Below are positions 56,438-64,000 of a stretch of 64,000 bases of DNA, piece after piece; position 1 is the stretch's first letter, and the number at the start of each line of letters is the position of its first letter. Source of the stretch: Saussurea involucrata (taxonomy: Eukaryota; Streptophyta; Magnoliopsida; Asterales; Asteraceae); contig CM066321.1 of assembly GCA_033807775.1 (NCBI GenBank), forward strand, positions 48,092,555 through 48,156,554, given 5' to 3'. The position numbers and the translations under genes were made by a program. The notes under the pieces were generated by a model. It had not been told where the DNA came from. It saw only the letters and a program-made list of their open reading frames with translations, and ran no database searches.

Positions 56438-56599
56438 ATCTCCCCCTAAGTAGTGAAAAATGAAAAATTGAAAGGTACATGGATTTTTAGGCTAAGTACA
56501 TACTTAAGAACACTTTTCTTTTCACATTTGATTATGCCAGAGGCATTTACATTTGATTGTATTGAAAAGAAAATATTACAGAGGATTTGTTTGACTGAC

Positions 56600-58081
56600 T
56601 CAGATGTTGGCATTCTTGAAGTCATTGAAACTTCTGTGGTCGAGTCCTTCTTGTTTGAGCTCGTGATAGAAGCTGATGCAGAGTTTTCTGAAGTTGATGG
56701 TTGCATCGATGATCTCTATCAGTCTGTCGGCTAGACTTTGATCGATGAGCTCTGTTCCTCTGTGTTCCACTAGGATCGCTCTAAACTCTGTCAAAGTACT
56801 TGTTGCGTACTTCTGACAGTCCATCTCTACGAACAACTTTAATTTACCAGAAGGATCTAGAAAGACTAACCCGACCCTTGGATTTGTAATGATCGAGTTT
56901 GGTGTAGCGGAGGGAGTGCAGTAGTCTTCTGGTGGTTGAACAGTTAATCTTTTCACTCCAAGATCTCGAGCCAACTGAAAATCTACCTTGCTGTATAATA
57001 GAAGCTTCTCGCGCATGGCCTTTCTGATCACTCTGTAGGCTCTGCGAACTTCATCTTTTGTGAAGTTCTCTTTCGTCCATTCCAGAAGGTCAGGCAGATC
57101 ATAAGGATTGAGATTCCTAAGATCTGCATCTGAGAATTGGTTCTGAGATATGTTCTCTCTTCTGACCTTGTAGACGTTGTAAGAGCGTATAGGCCAGGTT
57201 CTGGTTTTGGAGAACTTACAGTAGATGACCTCGATGATTTTGGATATTGAAAAGACTTCATGTTTTGCTTTGGGTTTTGTTCTGATGAAGATGCTTTCGA
57301 GGTCGGCACGGAAGTCAGGATCTTGAATGGTTGGTTCTGATTGATCCATTATGTCCATTTTGCTGTACAAGTACCTGTACACCACCTCTTCCATTTGTGG
57401 TGGTGGTGTTTGAGGCAAGGTTCTGCGCAGAGCATTTAATTGTTTCTTGACTTCTGCCACTCGATCCTCTAAAGATTTTGCCTTTGGATCTAGGACAGGA
57501 ATATCTGATAGAGGAGTAATCCCAAAAGCCCAGTCTTCTTCTTCTGGCTTTGGTGTTCTGAAGGAGTCGAAAGAGCTCTTCATCAGTTTCTCTGTTGGAG
57601 GTTGATGCTTGGGCTTTTTCTTCTGTGGTTCCTCTGTCATAATCCTTTTTCCTTTATCTTTTGCCTTCGGCTGATCTTCTTGTAGAGATGGGGTTGCCTC
57701 TGTAAGTTTTGATATTTGAGGTTCAGAGGGTTTTGTTGTAGCTTCTTCTGTTGGTTTGGGGGTTGCCTCTGTCGGTTTTGACATTTGAGCTTCAGAGGGC
57801 TTGGTTGTTGCTTCTTCTGTTGGTTTGGGGGTTGCCTCTGTCGGTTTTGACATTTGAGCTTCAGAGGGCTTGGTTTTTGTTGGTTTGTTGGCGATGGTTT
57901 TTATTCTTGGGGTGGTGGTTTTTTGGGTTGGGGAAGGTAGTTCGTTTTCGGAGGATGTCAGAAGTTGGACTTCTTGGGATTGGACATATTCTCTGAATAT
58001 TGAGGGTTGTTCCACAGAGGTGGGTATTGCCTCTGTGGTCTCTTGTGTTCCTCCTTGAGTTGGGGGTGCTTGGTTGATGGG
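56600..58081 (-). pseudogene. Element E extra ORF, C-terminal part
   Basis: Minus strand, from the G1 insertion down to the stop at 56600, open throughout. It includes the KPSEAQMSKPTEATPKPTEE repeat and the C-terminal domain (NQFSDADLRNLNPYDLPDLL, VDFQLARDLGVKRLTV, FNDFKNANI). Near-identical to D 12443-13920. It resumes at 59661 on the other side of G1. Confidence 0.8.
58077..58081. repeat. Target-site duplication (left) of G1
   Basis: ATGGG, repeated at 59661-59665. Removing G1 and one copy restores the D-like sequence TTGATGGGTTATGCGAC. Confidence 0.93.
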
Positions 58082-59660
58082 TGATAACTCTATTTTTAGA
58101 GTTATTATTTCCATTTATTTTCCACTTTATTTTGTCAATTTTAGCCATTTCACTTCTAAAAACCCCCATTCTTGGTATGATTTACGAAAACGAGCAAAAG
58201 GAGTGAACCATGGTCTTTAATAAATTATTTGGGGAAGTTTTGGGTGTTTTCTCGATTTTTCATCCGCAGTGACGTATACAGTGCCCACTCCGGTTCCCCA
58301 CTCTTCGAGCTGATCAAAAAGAAATCAAAAAGAAACTTTTAGTTGGGATCTAATTTTCTGGAGGAGGAAGGTTCAATGACAGAGAAGCTGAGATTTGGCT
58401 GTTACAAGTGTTCCTCAAGGCTTCACATCATGATTGTACCTTTGTACTTGCAAAAGTTGACTTCTAATGGACCATTGGGTAAAAAGGGCTATACATGGAG
58501 GATTGAAGTATTATCCTTTGAGCTGATTTCTGCATCTCCCTGCAGTCCTTGCACCTTGGAAAACCCTTTTTGTGTAAAGACCAACACCTCCTTCTTAGTA
58601 TAAAAAGGGGTGTTGGGTCTCATTTATTCTATCCATCTATCTTGCAATATATCTAGCATTTTTCTTTAAGTTGTAAGCTTTCATTTACTGCAGTAACTTA
58701 GCATTTAATTTCAGTAATTTATTTTCTGTTGTAGTTCGAAATACACAGTGCAGGGACGACTTCTCGTTCCCCACTGTGGGCAGTTAATTTAAATCACTTT
58801 TAGTTTTATTATGTGCAAATCTTCATCTCTTGCTTTCTTTACTTCAGAAATGTTAGGCTAAACATCCTTTGGGATGTAGGAAGGAGAAGTACCTGGATTT
58901 TATCAAAAATGCTTGAGTAATCTTTATACTTAGAATATTTGTTGTTTTGGTCTTTCATTCTCGATATTTACCCAAGGATGCGAACAAGCCGATCACTTGC
59001 AAGGATCTAAAGTCTAGTTCTTAACTTAGAAATGAGTAGAACGCAGTGACACGAGCTTGAATGATGCTAGGGGATTCGAAAGAATTCTTATGACACTTAC
59101 GAAAGTGAGGTCGGCCCAGTGAGCTAATCTCTGCCCACTGGAGTAGTAGGCAAGCTAATTTGTGTATTAAAAACACTTAGAGTATTTGTCTCTACACATT
59201 CCTTCGAGGCCTGAAAAGGTCCATTTAGAGATTACCATTGACAAAACAACAAGTACTAAGAGTATGGGATTTTTATCTAACGGTGTGAGTATTTTGTAAC
59301 CGGGCTTTTCTAGCGAAAATATCCACCACAAATACGAGGATCACTCTAAGGACCGAGTATTTGAGATAAAATTTAGGGAAAATCCAACCTACATTCCTCC
59401 TTTTTAACATTTAGTAAATCGTTGCAAGAAGCTATTTTACCAAACCAAACCAAAGTATTATTTTCCTCTCTAGTTGAAACTTGTAAAAGGAGCTCATGAG
59501 AACCGTATTGTCTTGATTGTCCAGTCTCTGTGGATTCGATTCTGGTATTTTACCAACTATTACTTGCTGTGATGATCATAGTGGACAGTGTACACTTGCA
59601 CTTCCCACTGTGGACAGTTTGCAACCCACCGCGATTAAAACACATATTTCGCACGTAACA
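58082..59660 (+). mobile_element. G1: solo LTR, probably Athila/Tat-type gypsy
   Basis: 1,579 bp from TGATAACTCT to GCACGTAACA with TSD ATGGG and no internal region, so a solo LTR left by LTR-LTR recombination. Orientation is taken from TATAAAAA at 58599-58606. The end resembles Athila/Tat LTR ends (CTCTGTGGATTCGATTCTGG, ATTACTTGCTG, then a GCAC-rich tail). The first bases form a hairpin. No coding sequence. Confidence 0.85.
58599..58606 (+). promoter_or_regulatory. TATA box of G1
   Basis: AGTATAAAAAGGGG, matched by AGTATAAAAAGGGA in G2 at 63031. Confidence 0.6.
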
Positions 59661-62534
59661 ATGGGTTATGCGACTATTGGTGGAGCTGGTAGACCTCTGC
59701 TTGCAGCTTCTTCCCTTTGTTTCTCCCCTCGATTCTCCCCCTCAGGATGATCTGATGGACCATGATGGTCATCATCAGAGTCATCCTGATTCTTATCTGT
59801 CGTACCCTCTGCCCTGCAAGATGTATCTTGTTTCTTTGGTGGAACAACCCCTGCAGCAATCATCTTTGCGCACAAGTCATCATAGAGGCCGAGCAGTGTT
59901 TCAACCTATGCTTCTGTGTTGAAGCGCATTTTTCCGACACTAGCTTGAAACTCTTTTACATAGTGTGCGTTGGCAACGGTGAAAGCTTTGATGAATTCGG
60001 TCATCTGATCAAGTATACCTTGGCCGAGTTCTGTTACTTGAGCTCTTGTCATGTAGTCAGAAGGCTTCATGGCTTGAGTATTTCTTGTTGTTTGCTCTTG
60101 AACTTCTTCTAAGGCCTTCTTTAGGTCTTCAGGTGTAAGACCCTTAGATTTTGAAGATTGTCCTTTTAGTTGCAGAAGAAAGTGCTTGACAGAGTCTTTG
60201 AAGGCACTTGTGGCAGCTTTTCCGAATTCAGTTGCTGCAGAGGTAGCAGTGGTAGTAGCAGTGTGTGTTGCAGAGGACTTCATCTGGGTTATGGCGGTTT
60301 GCACCTCTGTGGACAAGGTGTCCATTTTGATGTTCAGATCAATGATTACCCTGGATGTAGTATCTGCAAAAGATTTGAAAGAGCTTTGCAACTCTTTCAT
60401 TGTTTGGTTCACAGAGGTGACAAGGGTTTGGAACTCATCCCTTGATACATGTGCACTCGTTGTAACCTCTGGGGGAACACATTCGTCCCCAGAGTGAGTC
60501 TCTGTTCCTGAGACACCTTCTTTCGCCCTTGTTTGGATGTTGGGGCGGAAGGATTTCCTTCTGATCCTCGAGCAGAAGCATCTAGTGCTTCAGACTCTAC
60601 AGAAGTTCTGTGAATCACATTGTCTAGATCCACTCCAGAGGTGGGTACTAGATTATCCTTCTGTTGACTCGGAGACTTGTCTAGAATCTCTCCGTCTTTG
60701 TGCTCTTTAATCTCCTCTGAAGAGATGTTTGGTCCTAGTTGTGTGCGTGTGGCAGAGGAAACAAATTTCTCTGCAAGGATTTCTGTTGTGATCGGGGGCA
60801 AATGATCACGAACTGAGGGAAAGTCCTTTTGAGAGGACTCCCCTGGAAAAGTTTCCCCGGATATAGTTGGTACAGAGGATGAAAGAATTTCCTCTGTCCG
60901 GATGATTTGGGTTGGGGTCGAGCTGTGCGGCTCTTTTTCAATATTACCTTCTGCTGCTAGACCAGCGGTAATAGAAGTGTGGGTTGCACTGGGAGTTGGT
61001 TTTGGTTGTGTGCCTCTATTAATCCATGCATCTTTTCTTGTTTCTTCCTCTGTTAGGCATCCAAGCACTACATCGCCATCTATTATTTCAGTCTCTGTCG
61101 CTACCCTATGGCTTGGTGCTTCTTCCCTAACTTCTGTTGTAGTTCCTGCCTCTGTGACTAAGAAGTCGTATATTGGATGAGAGTCGTATAATTGCATGAC
61201 ATGTGGATGATAGAGACCTTTTCGTATTTGGTCAGCTTGTTCTTCATCTGAATCTATCTCTGAGACCTCTATCATTGTCTCCCTCGTTTCATTCACCTCC
61301 TCTCTTGGATTTTCTAACATGGTATCCATGTTATGGTCTTCTGCAGCTATTTGATTCTTTGGACTTGCCCTCTGTGCATCAAATCCGGGTTGGGTGAAGG
61401 GGTTCTGTAGCACTTCTGGTGTCTCAACCTGATGATCCTTAGGAGTTTGGTCATCATCTTCTAAGCCAGAAGAGATTCTGAAGTCAGGTTCTTCTGCGGA
61501 CCCATAGGAGAGAGGTTCTGCAGTCCATTCAGCAGTGTTTAGAGTATGGGCGAATTCTGGGTTTTGGAGGAAGTCAGAGAAATCCCCATGATGTGCATAG
61601 TTTATGGGATTGGGGGATTGCAGAGGGGATTCTTGGGTTTGTTCTTCTGTTACTCCTTATGTTCCCCGTTCCTCTATGTCTTCTGCCACTCCTTCCTCTG
61701 CAATTGGTTGCATAGGAGACAGATGTTTCCCAGTTTTCTTCTTGCTCTTTCTCCTCTTAGGTTTAGGTGCCCCTTCTTCTGAGGCTTTGGATTTTCTTTT
61801 CTTCTTTTCCTTTGGGGGAGAGGGAGGAGCAGAAGATCCGACTTCTGTGGCATGAGGAGGAGAGGGATGACCTTCTGCTATACTTGTAGAGGTACCCTCT
61901 GTGGTTTTCCTCTTATGAGTAGAGGCAGAGAGTTTTTGTTTCTTTGAAGCAGAGAAGATGGATTTTCTCTGAGCATGAAATTTGGCTTGATTATCTTCGT
62001 GCTTCTGAAAAGCAGCTGCCCATTCTTCATCTGTCAACCTATTTAGTACTTTTGTACCTATGGAGACTCCTAGACGCGGTGGTGTCATAGGACTTGGTTC
62101 TGGAGTCCTATGATCGCGTATGTATTCTAGTTCTAGTTCTTCGTCCTCTACATATCCTAGAAGTTTCTTTGGCAGAGGAGGTAGAGCTCCTGTTATGTTT
62201 CCCTTTTTCTGCAGGAAGTTGTTCTTTCTGTCGATGGTGTTAACCGTTTCTTGCATCATGAGAGTGGCGAAGTCCAGAGGTAGGTCGTAGTAGACTCCGT
62301 ACATGATGGCTAGTATTTGGTGTGAGGATTGATCTGGACTCCCCACTTTCCTGGTTAAACATCTGTTGAGTATGGAAAAGAGTGTTCCACAGAGGTGGTA
62401 ATCTGCCTCTGTGAAAGTCATTTCACTTTCTGAGTGGTACGTTGTACCCCAACATTTCGACGAACCTGCAGAGCTCTTCATCTGTAGGTTCCTAGGCAAA
62501 GATCTTTAATCCGAGAAGACCTCTTGTGGGTAGG
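59661..62534 (-). pseudogene. Element E extra ORF, central and N-terminal part
   Basis: Minus strand from the G2 insertion: N-terminal domain (FSILNRCLTRKVGSPDQSSH, IMYGVYYDLPLDF), NLS-like KPKRRKSKKKTGK, a stop near 61657, acidic middle, one-base loss near 60540 (GGGG against GGGGG in D), coiled-coil helix DTLSTEVQTAITQM, a stop near 59906, and DDHHGPSDHPEGE. Relative to D it lacks 147 bp (49 codons) at about 62172, between two copies of GCAGAGG, without loss of frame. It lacks four D stops (14633, 15209, 15824, 16466 equivalents). Confidence 0.78.
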
Positions 62535-64000
62535 TGATAACTCTATTTTTAGAGTCATTATTCCCATTTATTTTCCATTTTATTTTGTCAATTTTAGCCA
62601 ATTCACCTTCTCAAAACCCCCACTCTTAGTATATTTCGCGAAAATGAGCAAAAGGAGTAAACCATAGTCTTTAATAAATTATTTGGTGGAATTTGGTTGT
62701 TTTTCACGTTTTATCCGCAGTGACTTGCGGAGTGCCCACTCCGGATCCCACTATCAAGCTGACGAGAAGCAAAAGGAAAAAGAAACTACTAGTTGGGATG
62801 CAAATATTCTGGAGAAAGGAAGGTTCAAAGGGCAGGTCAAAATGAGCTGGAAAAAGTACAAAGACACCTTCCTTAAAGATGAATAGTAAAAAGTACAACT
62901 ACTTTGTTCTCAAAGTAGCTTTTTGGCAAAAAGGTGAAGAGACCCCTTGGGTAGAGACTATTCATGGAGCTGACTACTGTAGGGTACTATTCATTGGACA
63001 AGCCCATTGTTTGTACCCATGCTTTCTCCTAGTATAAAAAGGGACCTTGGCTACCATTTATTGTATTCACTTTTCTAGTAGTTTTTGGTAGATGTTTTAT
63101 GTTGGTATATGCTTGGTTTAATCTTAAATTCTCTCAACTACCACATTAGCTTTAGTCTTTCATTTACTGCAGTAACTAGCTTTAATATTCTGTATTTTAC
63201 TTTCTTAGTTCAATTGTAATTCGTAATACACAGTGACAGGGGCGAATTCTCGTTCCCCACTGTGGGCTAAATTCAAGTCACTTTCAGTTTTATTATGTGC
63301 AACCTCTACTCTTTTGCTTTCTTTACTTTAGTTATGGGCTAAACATCCTTAGGGATGTAGGAAGGAGAAGTACCTAGATTTTATTAAAAATGCTTGAGTA
63401 ATCTTTATACTTGGAATATTTGTTGTTTTGGTCATTCATTCTCGATTCATGCCCAAGGATGCGAACAAGCCGATCACTTGCAAGGATCTAATATCTAGTT
63501 CTTAACTCAGAAATGAGTAGAACGCAGTGACACGAGCTTGGATGATGCTAGGGGATTCGAAAGAATTCTTATGACACTTACGAAAGTGAGGTCGGCACAG
63601 TGAGCTAATCTCTGCCCACTGGAGTAGTAGGCAAGCTAATTTGTGTATTAAAAACACTTAGAGTATTTGTCTCTACACATTCCTTCGAGGCCTGAAAAGG
63701 TCCATTTAGAGATTACCATTGACAAAACAACAAGTACTAAGAGTATGGGATTTTTATCTAACGGTGTGAGTATTTTGTAACCGGGCTTTTCTAGCGAAAA
63801 TATCCACCACAAATACGAGGATCACTCTAAGGACCGAGTATTTGAGATAAAATTTAGGGAAAATCCAACCTACATTCCTCCTTTTTAACATTTAGTAAAT
63901 CGTTGCAAGAAGCTATTTTACCAAACCAAACCAAAGTATTATTTTCCTCTCTAGTTGAAACTTGTAAAAGGAGCTCATGAGAACCGTATTGTCTTGATTG
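62535..64000 (+). mobile_element. G2: second copy of the G LTR, cut by the window end
   Basis: Starts TGATAACTCT at 62535 with left flank GTAGG and follows G1 colinearly (about 140 bp short of the expected end). TATAAAAA at 63033-63040. Whether it is a solo LTR or the 5' LTR of a full element cannot be seen. Divergence from G1 is uneven: the first 700 bp differ a lot, while 63480-64000 is almost identical to 59000-59519. Confidence 0.85.

Larger units (their letters stand above)
55483..62534 (-). mobile_element. Element E: second D-family copia element (3' part; continues beyond the window)
   Basis: 3' LTR 55483-56437, polypurine tract, and extra ORF 56600-62534 on the minus strand, closely matching D over its whole length. 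Interrupted by LTR G1 (58082-59660) and LTR G2 (from 62535). Left flank AGCTT (55478-55482). The rest of E (N-terminus of the extra ORF, pol, gag, 5' LTR) should lie beyond position 64000. Confidence 0.9.

Noticed and set aside
62683..62886. 67-codon ORF in G2
   Set aside because: Lies in an LTR upstream of its TATA box and is not open in G1.

Overview
The window is plant nuclear heterochromatin: a nest of retrotransposons with no recognisable host gene, tRNA, rRNA or CRISPR array. Evidence for a plant: Ty1/copia and Ty3/gypsy elements primed from initiator-Met tRNA (TGGTATCAGAGC), an L1-type LINE with a zf-RVT C-terminus, very long gypsy LTRs, and copia elements of the SIRE/Maximus type with a large extra ORF downstream of pol. 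A eudicot is likely and Asteraceae plausible, but this rests on general family resemblance, not on a marker gene.

Left half (1-39987). A Ty3/gypsy reverse transcriptase fragment (1-617, minus) is interrupted by copia element A (618-35831, plus; 3' LTR truncated). A's extra ORF is split by copia element B (9458-33277, minus; 3' LTR truncated, pol absent). B's extra ORF is split by copia element D (11472-26647, minus; two 810-bp LTRs, TSD CACTG), which is structurally complete. The insertion order is therefore gypsy, A, B, D. Copia element C (35832-39987, minus; relative of B) abuts the broken 3' LTR of A and keeps only its 5' LTR, gag and the start of protease.

Right half (39988-64000). Two old gypsy-type LTR pieces (39988-41806) and an AT-rich stretch lead to a 5'-truncated LINE (about 42950-55482). 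The LINE is split by element F (44479-53576, TSD GACTG), a gypsy-like element with LTRs of about 2.9 kb and no visible gag or pol (LARD-like). A second copy of the D family, element E (55483 to beyond the window, minus), sits at the 3' end of the LINE. E carries a solo LTR (G1, 58082-59660, TSD ATGGG) and a second copy of the same LTR (G2, 62535 to the window end).

Most interesting signals. (1) Three copia families (A, B/C, D/E) each carry a long non-gag/pol ORF. It has a conserved N-terminal domain, an acidic or Pro/Ser-rich middle with NLS-like basic clusters, a coiled coil and a C-terminal domain, and it is preceded by a gap holding a TATA-like box. (2) Each family is peppered, in LTRs, gaps and coding sequence, with its own short palindromic word: TCAGCGA/TCGCTGA in A, TCAGAA/TTCTGA in B and C, CAGAGG/CCTCTG in D and E. 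Together these suggest a self-recognition or anti-silencing system encoded by the extra ORF; this is inference. (3) The gag/protease boundary of A, C and D carries a branch-point plus splice-acceptor-like module, in phase with protease although the gag/pol frame offset differs between elements.

Nearly all coding regions are broken by stops and frameshifts. LTR divergences quoted here were counted by eye on the printed sequence.
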